Shown here: piece by piece, positions 1 to 13,808 of the stretch
Layout of the letters: the number at the start of each line of letters is the position of its first letter
How positions within the stretch are numbered: position 1 is the first letter of the stretch
Source of the DNA: Ascaris suum
Taxonomy: Eukaryota; Nematoda; Chromadorea; Rhabditida; Ascarididae
NCBI GenBank assembly: GCA_013433145.1
Contig: CM024188.1
Span: 6,051,001 to 6,115,000 of the forward strand
DNA length: 64,000 nucleotides
Direction of reading: 5' to 3'
Made by a program: the position numbers and the translations under genes
The notes under the pieces: model-generated
The model's database searches: none
What the model saw: the letters and a program-made list of their open reading frames with translations, nothing else
What the model was told of the DNA's origin: nothing

Positions 1-3000
1 TAAAGCTTGAATGATCGAACATCATTATAGATCACGTACCAGAACGAAAAAATAATACAAACAGAGAAGCGTGCCAGCCGAGTTAACAGAATATGCGCTT
101 TCTCACAGAATACTAAGAGACAACGGATACTGGAAAATCCCTTAGATTTTTCAACAAATCTGACCGCCCACACACAGATTCTTATTTCGATGAAATATAA
201 GAGGATTTTTGGCACCTTCGAATGCCTGTAACCCTTTCAAAGTTGATGGGTCAATTTGAAACACCGTACAAAAAACCGTTCCACGGCGTAAATTATCTAT
301 GTGATTTCTGTCGATATTTTAGCTTCAGTGATTCGCGAGTTATTCTGTAACTAGAAAACTGAAACACTATGCAGCCGGACTGCAAAATGCACACAAACGC
401 AAGACGATGCCAAAATACCCTTTTGCACGGCGCATTTGCAAAAGCGTATAAGAAATAGCCTTAATAAACCGCGAAGAAAGAGGGAGACAAAGTCGAAAAA
501 AGATTGTAAGGTGGACATGGCTATTGGAAATATGCACCAAAGAAATGAACGTAATCAACTAATTCACAAGAAAAAAAGTATGAAATGCAAAATGAATTAT
601 TCATATGACAGAACTTCCAAGGAAACAAAATAATACGTCCAATGTTTTTAAGTTCATTATATGCATTTCTTTTGAACTCAGTATGATCCGGATGTAAACG
701 GATTACCCATCTCTTGCCTCTATGTGGACACGAAGCATCAAAAACAACAAATTTCTTAATCTTGTCTAGCAAAAGTTAGCTAAATTAAACAACTGAAGCC
801 AAGCTTTACGTAAGCATGTCGCATCCAGAATTTCACAGAAAACTGCCTGTGTGAGATATGCAAGTTTCATGCTCAAAGACAGTAGTTTATCTCATATCGA
901 AGTGAAGGCAATCGACTATAGTTAGCAGAATAAAAGACTCGTTGCGAAATAGAAGAATGCTTTGAAGTATCAATTCACTTCCGTTTCGCAGCTTTCCGAT
1001 TTTTCAGCGAAGTGTAAGAGGACAGAAAAAATGACAGGCAAAGATGCAATTATATGCAGCATTTTTTGGACAAGTAATTGTATGCAGCATTTTTGGATAG
1101 CTCTCAGTAATATAAATATGCGCAAATGAAGGCATTCCTGCTAGGAACAATTGGAAGCGTACAACTGCGCAAGGTGTTCACAAATAAAGATTCTATATAA
1201 CTTCATTCGTGAGGAACAGGAGCTAAAGCATCACCTAGTGTGCGGCTTCTTAACACAAAACCAATCGTTTCGAAGTTTGCATACAAGCGGATAAATGGCG
1301 ATTCCCAACTACCGCTCTTTAAGTTCCCGGGGTATGGACCTTCACATAGTTCCGCAGAAATCCTTTCATTCGGAGATATCTAAAGCTTCTTTTTCCTAGA
1401 GGAAGAACAGTCCATCGATAGAGCTTTCACTTATCGATAGCCTTACTGCATCTCTCATCGACGATAAACCAGTTTTGAGTAATGGATCACCCAATGGATA
1501 TTCAACAGGTCAAGACCAGTTCAAATGATCACAACACACTTCACAACGCAATATCCCATCGAAAATATCCAACACTTCGATTTATATAACAAGAATACAA
1601 AATTTTTATGAAGGAAATAATTATGTTCGATTTCGTTGCCGCAAATGTATATTTCTAGCTGGAATTACTTTGCCCCATTTAAATGCAACGCTCATTTCAC
1701 TTCACAGCTAGGCGTTTTTTTATGGAAAAATAATTAATGGATATGAGAGAAGCATGCACGATACAAGACAGAATGGTGAGAGAAATGATAACTTATTAAA
1801 CGCTAAAAAAGTTGGGTGCACGAGCGGAGGGAGGGGGGGAGGGATGTGCAACTACCTCGAAAGCGTTTTATTTTGAGCAATTTCAAAAAATCGAGGAATA
1901 ACGAAATTAACCGACTCCCGAATACTGAAAAAATAATCAACTTATTATATATTAAATTCGGAACGAAAGTTATGAATAAAGAAAGAAAAATAAATACCTT
2001 TGAGATCTGGTCGTTTGAGTTCGGAGCGATAGGGCATTTTGTTGCAAAAACGATGCGATGAAGAATGCTTGAGGTGGGAGCCTTCAGAGGAATCGACAAA
2101 ATGAAAAGCCGACAAAGCGGACAGATACGGTCGCACTCACGGCAATATATTAAAAGAGGTCGAAGATCGTCCAAAATGCCCTTCAAATATATTCACAAAT
2201 CTTTGCTTCAAGATAGAAGCCGCATCAAAATCAATCATAATAACGCTTCAAACGATCAATGCAGCAACTCATCGTGTAAACACAGAATTTCAACAAAGCA
2301 ATGCGAAGCTTCCATATATATTTTGTCCAACATTACTAATAACGCATTGTAATGCTATGAACTAAACTCTCATCCTCCTTCATGATCAACGAAAATATAT
2401 TCTCAGTCTACAATAGGCTCCGTGTTCAGCAATGATTACTACTCTATGCGATTCTACTGCCGAGCAATATGTCAACAAACACATCTGAACTGCCACCTGA
2501 TTAATACAGATTAGAAAAGATACAAGATATTGGAAAATTCCGAACAGAACCCCATCAAAACCCGTCTCCTTTAAAAATTCTAACAACACCTTCGAGCTAG
2601 GTGCAAATACGCGGGCAGTAAACCCGTCGCTAACGTATGACTTCTCTTCTCCAACAATCTCCAAAACTTCTAAAAATCTCAAAACATTTATTGCATCGAA
2701 GCTCTTATAGGTATAGAATAATGTGAACGACAACCTACCGGTTGAGATAACGCTAATGAACTATTTGTTACCTCCACTTCATTCAATGCTTTTCAAAAGG
2801 ATCCTCATACAGTATTTGTTACATGAGATATCTTCTCTACGAGCTTTCTTCGCACTGATGCAACTGAACGATGCAGCACGCATAAACGCATTGAATAAGC
2901 ACAATAAAAACACTGTTTAGGTGACATCCGGTTTTTACTCGCATCAGATTTAAACAGACTCCCGAAAATGTGAAAATATAACTTAGAAGGACTGTAGAAG

Positions 3001-5245
3001 AAATATAAAAAACAATTGTTTAGTAGATATTCTCAAGATGTAATAGTTGGATGATGAACAAGAACATAGGAGTTTTCTTTACTTTTCATTCGCTTTATTC
3101 AAAAACGGTGAGCCTCAACAAAAGAAGAGATAATTTGAGTGATGAGTTTTGCTTCGATCTCTCGTCAATCCGGTGCTTAAACTTATTATGATATTCTCTA
3201 CAAGACCACACCCAGAAAGCATCCGTCTCTTTTGAAATGAATAGCAAACGATTCGGCAATAAGAGTAACGCAATGCTGTGCAAAAAAACAGCGCAGAAAA
3301 ATTTAGACAATGAATTTCATTCCATATTTTTGTAGTTACCTCATTATGACAGATCACCTTGATAAAAATGCACAACTCTAGATCACGACGCTCTGGCATC
3401 TTCCGCGTCAAGTACGATGATAAGCATCACCCTTTGAAGCACGATCATGTATGCCGTTGGTCTGATGATTAGATGCATAGCTTTTCACCGCATAAAAGGT
3501 TATGCTGAAAAAAAAAAAACAGCTTTACATTTGTCTCTCACGCATGGCTTCATCAAAAGCCTCTTCGTCTTGGATGACTGATTCTCTTAATAGTGTAGTG
3601 CATAGTAAAACTTGAGGCGCCGGGCAAGGAAACGGCGCTTTCTGATGACATCTGGGCAATGAATATCTTCTTAGTCACAGCTGCTGGTCTCTCGTCAATT
3701 AGGCATGATATGGTATCTCTAGATGGTAACGAATTAGATGTGTTGGTTGCGTTCAACCTGTTGTATTGCGCCAGTGAAAGTCAAGGATAGAGAGAGAGGT
3801 AAAAACGCTTGGATGCAAGCAAGCGAGCATAGCAACGACCTAGCTAAATGTGCAATAACACAAACACATAGACAACAAATGAAGCTAATCCAGTGTCAGC
3901 TAGCTCAAGTGGACTACGGTAAATGTGTATAGCAAATAAGCATCAGCAACCAGCAATAGCAGCCAATGAGCGCGCGTACGTTTGCTAACCACACAGCGCA
4001 CACAACCAAGTGAACAATGCGAGAGCTGTTGCGCCTCACACGACCACACCGCTAGCCGCCTTGTTTACATTTTTAGCGCACCCAATTACGAGTGTTGCGC
4101 TCTATTGGCTCGCTTCAAAACTAGCATCAGCGACTGTATGCAACTCCAATTTACCTGTCACCTTAAGCTTCACTAACACACGTATGCCATCCATAAACGA
4201 CGATGACCACCCAAAATGCGGGCTCATACCATAGCATGCGCTGCTTTAAGAACTTATTTCCATCACCTCATCAACCACTACCTTGAAATTTATCGTAAGT
4301 CGCTAATGGCGTACACCGCAAATTATGTCATACAATGTAACTCACGTCAAATAAGCACAAAACTTACATTCTATAACGCAGTCCTTCAATAGCGCTACTG
4401 CTCAAGCTAATTCAAACCTCTATAAATGGCGTTCAACGAAATGGAACTCGCCAATTTTTCTAGCCTCACTCATACATCGTCCTCTGCTCAGTGGTTTTTC
4501 ATACATTGCACATTTCACTGCTCTCGCTTATACGCTTCGTGTTGCTCGCTTTTTCCATTAAGTCCGACAATCGAGCATAAATATCGCTCGACAGACCGTC
4601 CGTCGGCAAATTTTCAAACTCTATTGAATGCTCGGTTGATCGCATAGCAGCTGCTGCGCTTTATGGCTTGGGATTCAGACTGCGCGATCTCGATTTCGTT
4701 TAAACGACGGTCTTCTGTATCCAGTCACGAACAAGTCGCTGTCCTGTTTGTTACCATTCAGTGTTTTCTTGTTAAGATCCTAAACGCCTGGTCTCATAAA
4801 GCCATCATCAGGCACTCTTAAACCCCGGTTTCCACATGAGTTTAATTGCGAGAATAAGGTTTCTATTCACTCTTCGAGACGTACAAACACTGCGAACACA
4901 AGCGCTTAAACGCTGTCTATTGAATGCCTTCCCAATCGGCATTATTAGCCGCTTACTTCAGTAAGCGCTGTGGGAGAAGTTAATACGAAACAAGGTGAAG
5001 AAAAATCTCAGAGGAAATCGTGATATATAGAAGGCAACTTGTCAAAGATATTCCAGTGGCGCTCAGTGGGCCATTTCGCATATGGCACTCAGAAATATGT
5101 TAGACTTGAATCTGACGCATACCTCTAAAAACATGCTTTTCGTTAAAATTTAAATTAAATCGTTCATTTTAAACAACTTCCGATAACGAATTCGCTTTAA
5201 ATTAGTGTAAAACAAAGGCGTTGATGGGCTAAGAGGGTTGATCTA
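1..5245. other. No gene recognised
   Basis: AT-rich sequence with many stops in all frames. Open frames are short, of random composition, and lack convincing splice sites or recognisable motifs. Short A/T runs are present and a TATCGATAG-like word occurs twice near 1415-1440. I see no RNA gene. It reads as intergenic or intronic DNA. Confidence 0.6.
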
Positions 5246-5413
5246 TTAGAGCGCCGAGAACAACGCGACTTCTGAGGTCAACTCCTCTTGAAAGTCCGGT
5301 CGAATTCGCATTAAATTTATCATTGTCTGGGAAAGTTCCTCCACGATGGTCACTCTGCTCATGAGGCATATTTTCGTTTTTTTATGAATTTTCATGCCTT
5401 TTTCAGACTCCAT
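5246..5413 (-). CDS. 55-codon ORF; small protein or fragment of a LINE reverse transcriptase
   Basis: A complete ATG-to-TAA frame of 55 codons. It has clean codon composition and an amphipathic middle (TIVEELSQTMINLMRIRPDF) in a region otherwise full of stops. The N-terminal part reads MKIHKKTKICLMSRV, which resembles the 'GLxIxxxKTKxM' strand that follows the FADD motif in RTE/CR1-type reverse transcriptases. Just upstream in the same frame, past one TGA, lies RFIDF-SDRTFNRMESE, which could be a worn FADD-region. The likelier reading is therefore a decayed LINE fragment; the alternative is a genuine small ORF or last exon. No downstream RT motif was found. Confidence 0.35.
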   Translation of the reverse strand: MESEKGMKIHKKTKICLMSRVTIVEELSQTMINLMRIRPDFQEELTSEVALFSAL

Positions 5414-8400
5414 TCTATTGAAGGTGCGATCACTTCAAAAGTCAATAAACCTCTCGCCTCCACTTGCGCATCCACAATAGGTTTATGTCAAGATCACATG
5501 CATTAAGCACTTAAGGCACCAACTAACTGACCAGTAAGTCTGGAGATACCAAAATGAAATGAATCCACCTCTGTGTACCAATCAAAAAGCATTTGAAAAA
5601 GTGCAATGATAAAACAACGGAAATGTGCGTGGATTTACAAGATTCCATGCACACAATCATTTTTTCACCAAGATTTCAGGACTGCGCAATTTAATGGAAT
5701 GATAAAAGCGAAGCAATGAAAGCATATCACCTTTACTATAATTACGCAAAAGACTATAAAACGACTGACCAATATATGAAAGTGTGGCAACGGGCTAAAG
5801 GATAAGCATATGATAAATGTGCAAGCCGAAATGCGTCGATGTGCCGACCCGACCTTGAGCTAAGGGGATGAAAGCACAAGAGGAACAGTAGCATCCGCCG
5901 CAGCCTCCCAACTAGAGGCATTGCCGAACTGCGAGCTACCACCGGAGTTGCACATCATGAGAGAGCGATCATCCATGCAACACAGAGAAGAGGCGTGTAC
6001 AACATGCAGACGGCAGCAATGGCTGCTTGACGCATAGAGAACATTGAAAAAGGTACGCTTGGCTAATGGCGAGAGAACGACGAGAAAAGCGTTGTTGCTG
6101 TTCGTTTACTCCTCCACCCACCTCTTGTTGTAGTAGAGAGCAAGTCGGTGACACTTTTCCTTTTAGCTCCATGTGACATTGCTCGCACCTCACGGCTAAC
6201 TTCAACCTCTTCCTTTCTTTGAGATATGCTCACTCCTCACATTTGCATAAATCACTGACTGCATTCATCAACTCCTAACTTTATTCAGTGAATAGCACCA
6301 ATTTACGATACATGAAGCTGGTGGCTTAAAGACTGTGAAGCATAGATCCATGGTGGACGTTCAATCGAACCGCTAAATATGCAAATACGTTGGTAGGTTT
6401 CATTAACGGTACCCTAAAGCACTGATTTCATTTGTGATGGCTACACTTAAGTTGTGCTCGCTCATTTGACTAAGTTCTCGCACATTTCAGCTGGACGAGA
6501 TGCACAAATCTGTATTGTGTAAGTTTATGTAACAGGCAATATTTGCACATCAATTTCATGACTGCTTCATTCAAAATATCATAGCATAGCGGATGAAATC
6601 CAAACTGTTAGTTCAAAAAATTGGTATCTCATTTAAATATACTTTTGAAAGAAAGCATACTTCCGTTTGCAGTTAATTACGTAAGCAAATACGAATGGTA
6701 ACTAAAAAACGTATATTTTAAAACAACAAGTGTTTCGATAGGGCGAATCCCTATAGAATGGGATGTATGGAGAATCAAATCTAACACCACTTCGGAATGA
6801 AGCAACAGTTTAAAAGACGAAAGACAGTAGAAATATAGAAAAGAGAGAAGTGAAAATTCTGCACATCGAGGGCTGAACTCTATTAAATGTAGAAAGCCAT
6901 TACTTACGATAAGTTGTTGAGCAACTTTTCTTGAAATGCCTCCCTCTTAAAGAGTGCTAATGAAAAATAAAACTGAAATGTAACGCTAATTGTTAGTGAA
7001 ATAGTCAATCGTATTAACGAATTTTGAAAATAAAATTGAACTTGACTGAAGCGAATTCAACTTCTTAAATAGTTTTAGACCCTATAAATCCACCTAAAAT
7101 TTTTTTAAACTCTAACTGTCAAAAAGCATGAAAAATGCTTAATAAAGCGATTTAAACGAGCCGAAGATATAATTGAACGTTGTCTTTTTCTAGAAAAGCG
7201 ACTATTACCCTTCTGCAAACTAAGTAAGGGGCGGAAAATCGACCATTTGACGGATATCGATTTTCCAAGAACATAGTTGGCATTCAGTGATATTTTGAGA
7301 AATTTTTAAAACATCTTCCGTCCTATTTTTCACATTCCACTATTTTTTTAAAACAAACTTGTGAAAAACAACGGAAAAGAAGAACAGCAGAGAAATTCGC
7401 GAGAGAAGACCAAAGCAAAGTTGCGACGAAAAAAGAGTAACGCTCACGAAGCTCTTTTTTTTCTTTGTTTATCGATATAGTATTCGCTCTTCAGTGCGCA
7501 ACTGTTGCTAATGCGCTCGTTTACATACAAACAAACAAACGGAAAACAGCAATGCAAACACACAGTACGTCCTTTTTGTCTTGATTCCACTATAATTCAT
7601 GCATTCAGCTAAGTATCAATTTCATGTGCCATCTCTTAAATGTGCAGCACATTAATGCTCATTATGTTTAACACAAAATAAAATTAGTGGAGGCAAATAA
7701 TATTTGAAAGTAAAGAGAAGAGAGTAAAATACCTACATACACGTGACGATAAAGACTCCAGGGCACATAAAAAGAGGGGGAAGGGTGTATCACTTTATGA
7801 ACGATGGCTTCCCTTTGTGCTCGTTTTTGGAAATGTTGGTATGGGGCCGTCTGCGTGGGCTTCATACAAAAGCACAAAGGAAGGGCGTGCGGCACTCATC
7901 GGCGCTATTTGTGAGTGAGCTCGACTCGACCAACATAGCACCGCCCAATAAGCGAAGCCTTATATTAGCTCGGAGAAGCTCACGCGTTACAGTACAGAGC
8001 AAACGACAGCTTAACAGGTACCGTAGTTGTTGCCACCCAATGAAGAATATGCGCCAACATCACAGCGCCAAGCAAAGTCATTACATTTCAGAAGCTTTCC
8101 TTTGAAAGGCGTGTAACAAATAAAAAGTGACGTTTTATTACGCGTAGCGGAACTTGTTTTACAATCTTATTAAAATCGCACTTTATAGGACACACCAAAG
8201 CAGAATAAACACACTGAGCTCGTTGTGCTACCTCATGGATTTCGGATTACTCCACTGATTTGGAGTGCAAAAAAATCTTACATTCTGCTTCTTCATAAAT
8301 TCTACTCGCCAGGCCGACCGATCGCATAAATAATCAAAAACAATACACAATAAAAGTCGATAGCATTACGAGGAATAAATATTCTTACAAGAAGTTATCT

Positions 8401-11400
8401 CACGAATTATTGCGTATATTTGCGGACTTTGATTTTATGGCGAAAAGTTTGCTTCAGAATTTTATAACAAATATGGCAACACCCTAAGGCTTTTTAAATC
8501 CATCTTTTAGGCAAATCGTTTGTCAGACAAAAAACGATGGAACAAAATCCAGTGATGTGCGTTTCTAGGCCAGCACAATTTTATTATCTGACTATTTTTG
8601 CGTTGGCGCCTTCAGGTATCCACTGTTCATAGTGAAGAGAAACAATTAGAAACAAAACACCGTTTGGATGCGAAGTAACGATGAAGATTACATAACCGCA
8701 ATCTCATTGCAGTAACATTTTTTGGTTCGCGAGTTGGAACTATCAACTATCTTATAGGGAGACAAATACATACGTAGACAGCAATTCCCCTAATATGCTT
8801 TCACAAAATCACATTAAAAATAGAGTTGGTGTTTTGATGAAGATGTAATATTGCATTGAAACATCGAGATCAGGGAAGGAAAAGTTTTTTCCACGATCAA
8901 CTTTGATACACTTTTCACTCGACTGATTCTTCAGATGTAGTGTCTTACGTGAAACACAACTAAATGCTTCGGAATGTTCAAAAAAAAGAATCAGAATGCT
9001 TTTAGAAAGGTCTCCTCCACTACTATTAGAAACTCCGCGATACAGAAAAATAATGACCAAAACTGAGGAAATAACTTCTTTAAGATATTAGTGGAAAATT
9101 TAACAATCTTTTAAATAATGTAAGTGATAAAATAATAGATAACGTTGAGAACTTTAACGAATTGTAGAGGATTTTCAAAGCAAATAGTACAGGTAGATAA
9201 CAAAAGAATCAAGATAAGTAATAGAAACTGCATCCCCAAGGGAGAAGATTCTCTATATGTGAACAAATGTGAACAACGAGCAGATTTAGCAATCGATGAA
9301 CCCATAAAATCAAAGAAAATCTCTATATATCAGGTAGGTGAGATATTGTAGAACGCAAATCTTTTTCCGCAGTAATTAGAATCAGTCAAGAAAGCACTTG
9401 AGGGCATAACGTTTTCTTCGACACACTCGCTATCACCTCCATTCGACTGACTTTCACTACTATGCATCTCCTTTCGCTGCCCCATGCATTCACAGACCAG
9501 TCTACTCAACCCACCCAATTGACCGCACGACTACCAAATCCAGGCGTACGTTTATCCAACACTTCACCGCAGTCCCTTCACATAACGTTTGTTAAAGCAC
9601 CTCGGGAAAATGTTATTCCATATTGATACAATGTATTTTTCAATAATCTCCTGAAGAGGCCTACTTAGAAACGTTCGATGCGATACTTCATAGTCGATGA
9701 CTAAATTTAAGGGCCAAGTAGGAGGCGTCATTTTCATTCTTGCAAAGAAAAAGAAAAGCTATGATGTTTTTTACAGAAAAACTATGAAATTTTTTATGAA
9801 ATTCTAAAAGGCTGACACGGAAAAGTTACAAATCCGACAAACCATTCAAATTTACCAAAATGCGAATTTTTTCTCGTTCTGTGATAAGAAGCCTTTTTGA
9901 GAATTTCAACTTACAACGGACAACCTCGGCGCTAATCACGAGCTTAGCAATGGCTGTCCTGTGAACTGATCCCTAAATGTTTTGAAGACATACGATTAGC
10001 AACAGTTATGTGGTCATCGAATTCCGATTGCGATACATTCCTTAAAAAGTGCGCTGTTGCACAGCTTCATACCTCCAGAGTTTGCAATGGAATAAAGTGA
10101 TGTCGATCCCTACAGACTCAACATTTGCTTATTTTGGAAGATTTTTATTGCAACTCAAGTATACAATATTAGAGTCATCGTACTTTGATGAACTGTAGAT
10201 ATAAAACATATTTTCCACGCCGAAAGCAATATTTCTTTAGGTCTGTCTATTCACAAAGCTACAAATAAGAATGTCCTGAGTTGCAGCCAAGAGGTCCTGA
10301 AGGAAAAAAAAAGGAAAGCATCTGCTCCCTCTGAGTCCAGCTGTGAATATCCCGCTTTCTAGGTGACGAACTGCGGCTAGGAGTTCAAAGCATACTGCTC
10401 GTGCTGAAAAGATTTGGGATTTAGTCTCTTCTTACATTGTTTTTCGCTACAGCCTCGCTCATATTTTTGCTGAAACCCGTAAATTCTCCTTTGTTCTTGC
10501 ATATTTTGTTTCAACGAGCACAGCTCCGCTCCTTATAAACGTTTCGCTCCTATTTAGAAATGTTTCTTCCTTTCCGTCCCCCCTTCCGTCAGGTAATTTG
10601 CGCTCCCTTCCAGAAACTTGTTGAATGATAGTTTTAACTGCAGCCTGCAAAAAACTAACTTACGTTTAGAAATGGAATTCTGAGAGGTCTTTTATTAGAT
10701 ATCAATGAAGAGTGAATTGCACATCAACGGAAATCGGCGCTTCAAAAAGTAATCTAGCACGAATGAAGTGCGCAGGCAAGCGTGACGAGTCATTTATGTT
10801 ACGACGACTGCCGATGACAGCCAATTCAAAAACAATCGAAGTGGGTGTCATCGCCCACTTCACTTTAGCTAGTCAGTTTTGTTTCGACTGAGGAGTTTTT
10901 GGACTGCTGCTGAGAACCAGAAAATCGGTCAGCGAACGAACATACACCTCCCTTTCATCTCCTTTACTTCCCCGCTTCCTTCTCTCAAGAATCCTCCTAA
11001 GGAATGCGGGAGTGGCAGTTGTTTGTGTAAGGTTGGATCATCAATCTGGCGCATATAAGCTCATTAAACATTTCCACACATAAGTTTACCATATACTGCC
11101 AAGATCTTCCTGTGCCGTATGATTCGATGCTTGTACGGAAGTCGAACAGTAGCGTGGTCACACACAATTAGCTGTGTCGCGCTTGTTGACGAACCAAGAA
11201 ATAAAGCTAGCAGCTAGCATGCGTCATCAAATGAAGCATAAAAACAGCGTGACTCTATTTTATGACACATCGAGTAATCAGTTTCTGAAAGATGCCGGTG
11301 TAAACTGTTGATGCTGTACGCAGATCTGAGAGGCAAATTTCGAGGAGCGTTGTAATGAAGGGAGCACATGCGGTGTTGACGGTGGCGACGAGCAAATCGC

Positions 11401-11418
11401 TCGTTGCCGGTCACCAGC
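5414..11418. other. No gene recognised; one weak exon-like frame at 5969-6215
   Basis: Mostly AT-rich with stops in all frames. Around 6215-6080 on the minus strand a basic frame containing MSHGAKRKSVTDLLSTTTR is followed by a possible GTGGGT donor, but overlapping frames look equally open, so I do not call it. The pyrimidine-rich stretch at 10.9 kb and the ORFs at 7.7-8.1 kb show no recognisable motif. Confidence 0.45.
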
Positions 11419-11508
11419 ATGGCAGCCGAGCGGTTGATTGAACCCTACGCGCGCGATCCGCCAGCCAACATCACCAGCGCGCTGACCCTAAAAGTCGAAG
11501 TGCCCCCC
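11419..11508 (+). CDS. Candidate first coding exon of a small unidentified gene
   Basis: Starts at ATG (MAAERLIEPYARDPP...) in a locally GC-rich island, with an in-frame stop upstream at about 11374. Thirty codons end in a phase-0 donor (CCCCCC|GTTTGC); unspliced, the frame would end nine codons later at TAG 11536. The exon would join the phase-0 exons at 13495 and 14472 into an 86-residue basic protein. The N-terminal AERLI motif recurs in the last exon. I do not recognise the family. A minus-strand frame also crosses the left edge of this island, so strand is not certain. Confidence 0.35.
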
Positions 11509-13494
11509 GTTTGCGACCCGTCTTCCGATCGTTTCTAGCTCATATCCACTCTCCTTTAACGCATCAACCAATACATAGCACAGCATACCATACACCTCTC
11601 TCTCGATACCATCTTCATGCGGCTTGCGGATTCCCATTTAGACGTTCTTTAGTGGTGTTATTTGTCACTCAACAAGCATACAGTCTAATGAAAAGCTAGA
11701 TTCTGTCGAAAAACCTTCTAACTTTGGACGTCTCAGACGCTTTTGTCGCCTTGATAGTAGCAACAATTAAAAACGGAAGCAATGGACTAAGGTAATCAGC
11801 AAAGACACCGTTTTGCTGAAACTTCTCTTGAAATGATGCTGGATGACATTAGGCGGCTAGGTATATGAGTTGCATGGTGGAGGTGTTAAAACCATGTGAT
11901 CGTATACCCACATTAACTGACATATGTAGTTTCCCTTCGGATGAGTTTTAATTGCAATGCGTCAAAAGCTATCCGAATTTAAAACGAGTTTTCAGTGGCG
12001 CAAACAATGTAACATGCTTCTAGGACAAGCTTGTTGCGAAAAAGTTTTAGCCTTCGCAAAAAGTAATCGAGCTCTTTAAACGGTGCCATAAAGTTGTGCA
12101 AACTTTGACTGCAACCTCAGAACCTTTTCAGATAAACAAAAAAAGTTTTTTTTAAGCACTACTGCTTAATTCTCACCTGAATCTCTGTGCACAGATATCT
12201 CGATGACTTTCTCATTCACTCATCACTGGAAAATGCAGCGTTTTGAGGCTCCTTTTTCTAATGGATTTGTTAGGCCGACAGCGGAACTTCACAATACTTG
12301 TAAGTACACAAAGAGCTTATCAACTTTTCTGTATGCTTTCAAAAGGGAATCATCAATAAAACTTGAGTCATAAAACATGTGAGTTAGTTTAAATTAAAGT
12401 GTTCGTTTCTTCCATCTCGAATGAATTTTCACTCGCACTCGCATCGTGGATATCGTTGTTTTTCGCAATAATATACCTCACAAACAATGCGCAAACGACT
12501 TAATTGAAATGATATATTTGCTTATTTCTCTCGTTATTATTTCAATACGATATTCTATTGAAATAATAACGAGAAAAGTAAATCTGCATAAAAGGCTGCT
12601 ATATTAAAAATATGAAGGCACAATGCGCTATCGCGAGCGTAATTCTGCAAAAAGACGACCATAGAACTTATTCAGTGTACCTCGATAGTACTACTTAACA
12701 GTTTATATAAATCACGCAAAAGATACTAATAGCTAAGAGCACTGCCACACGACTCGATTTCTCTTCACATATCATCTATATATGGCTATATAATGGGCTC
12801 TTGGACTTATTTGGAAGCTTCATCAATCGCTGCGCAGGTCATTACTATACTATCAGAAAAACGGAGGGCGGAAGGAAGTAGGAAAGGTGATTGTGGTTAA
12901 TTGGCCAATGGGCAGCTGTGTGCACTTCACATTGTGGACAGTGTTGCATAATCAGACATGTCGTATTTGCCGTTATGTTGTAAGGGCGCGAGGATGTGAG
13001 GCTCGTGTCGCAATAAGTACATCTTCCGTCACGTTCGGTGTCTATTTCCTAGATCAACATCCATTGCCGCACCGTTTTGAACATTATCTGACAGCCAGCC
13101 GAGCCGTTTACGATTGTGCCAACAACCGCTTCCAAATGGTGCTATCCCGCCAAATTTCGTGTTTTTTTCAGTCGCCCATTCTAGAGAAGAAAGTGATCTT
13201 TTCAAATTTGCAGCATTTCATTTACGCCCAAATCGCAAATCCATCATTCAAAAATGCCACCATTCGCATTGTCTAGGGGACCGACCTTTTTTGGTTTATC
13301 AAGAAGCTGGAGTGATTTCACCGAGTGGTTGCTGAGCTGCTTCGGTGTCAATTTAAAACCTCTTTATTTGCTTTTGTATTGTTGTGTGCTGTGCTCACTG
13401 GGGTGTCGAAAGTTAAAGCTTTTTTACTTTGCTAGTGTTTTCTCGTTCTCTAAGATATTGGTTGTCGGGCTGCTTTGTTTCTGGAGTGTTGCAG
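11509..13494 (+). other. Putative intron, with a perfect hairpin at 12.53 kb
   Basis: This is the interval between the first two candidate exons. Long frames at 12887-13276 show no motif and no codon bias and are not called. It contains the perfect inverted repeat described separately. Confidence 0.3.
12529..12574. repeat. Perfect inverted repeat, 19-bp arms and 8-nt loop
   Basis: The left arm at 12529-12547 (reading CTCGTTATTATTTCAATA from 12530) is exactly complementary to the right arm at 12556-12574, around a loop of about 8 nt (cgatattc). Partial pairing continues outward. It could be a small MITE-type palindrome or a hairpin RNA. The perfect stem argues against a conserved miRNA, which usually has bulges. 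Confidence 0.8.
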
Positions 13495-13569
13495 GACTTA
13501 CCTGAAGGCATTCAAAAGGGAGGTGCTGACCAGTACGCTCTCTACGGAACGGCGATCATCAAAGCAACG
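13495..13569 (+). CDS. Candidate internal exon of the small unidentified gene
   Basis: An exon of exactly 25 codons between a good acceptor (ggagtgttgcag|GAC) and a good donor (GCAACG|GTATGT). It reads DLPEGIQKGGADQYALYGTA then IIKAT. The composition (G, A, D, Q, Y with C/G third positions) is unlike the flanking DNA, and both boundaries are phase 0. This is the best-looking exon in the left 20 kb, but I cannot name the protein family. Confidence 0.45.
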
Positions 13570-13793
13570 GTATGTTGGTCACCTGCATAGAAAGAAAGAG
13601 CAGAAGACCAGCAGGAGAAATGAGCGAAGAGCGTGGTGCGGCTGTCAGTGCGGCACGAACACAATTAAATTTGACCTCGAAAAACGCATTAAGGTGCTGC
13701 ACATGTAGTGCGTCACGCTGCTCGGCAAGCACGGCCACCCGAGCGCCGCAGCACCAATTGTTAACCCCGATCCTGGATTCGAATGTCTTCGTG

Positions 13794-13808
13794 TTTTTTT
13801 TTTTTTTT
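13794..13808. repeat. Poly-T tract
   Basis: A run of about 15 T in a pyrimidine-rich stretch between two candidate exons. It is not closely followed by an acceptor, so it is probably just a homopolymer. Confidence 0.85.

Noticed and set aside
1401..1445. Repeated ATCGATAG words, considered as a regulatory (DRE-like) cluster
   Set aside because: There are only two copies, no nearby gene start, and such words are expected by chance in this composition.
12887..13276. 129-codon plus-strand ORF
   Set aside because: No ATG context, no splice support, no recognisable domain, and codon use like the neighbouring non-coding frames.
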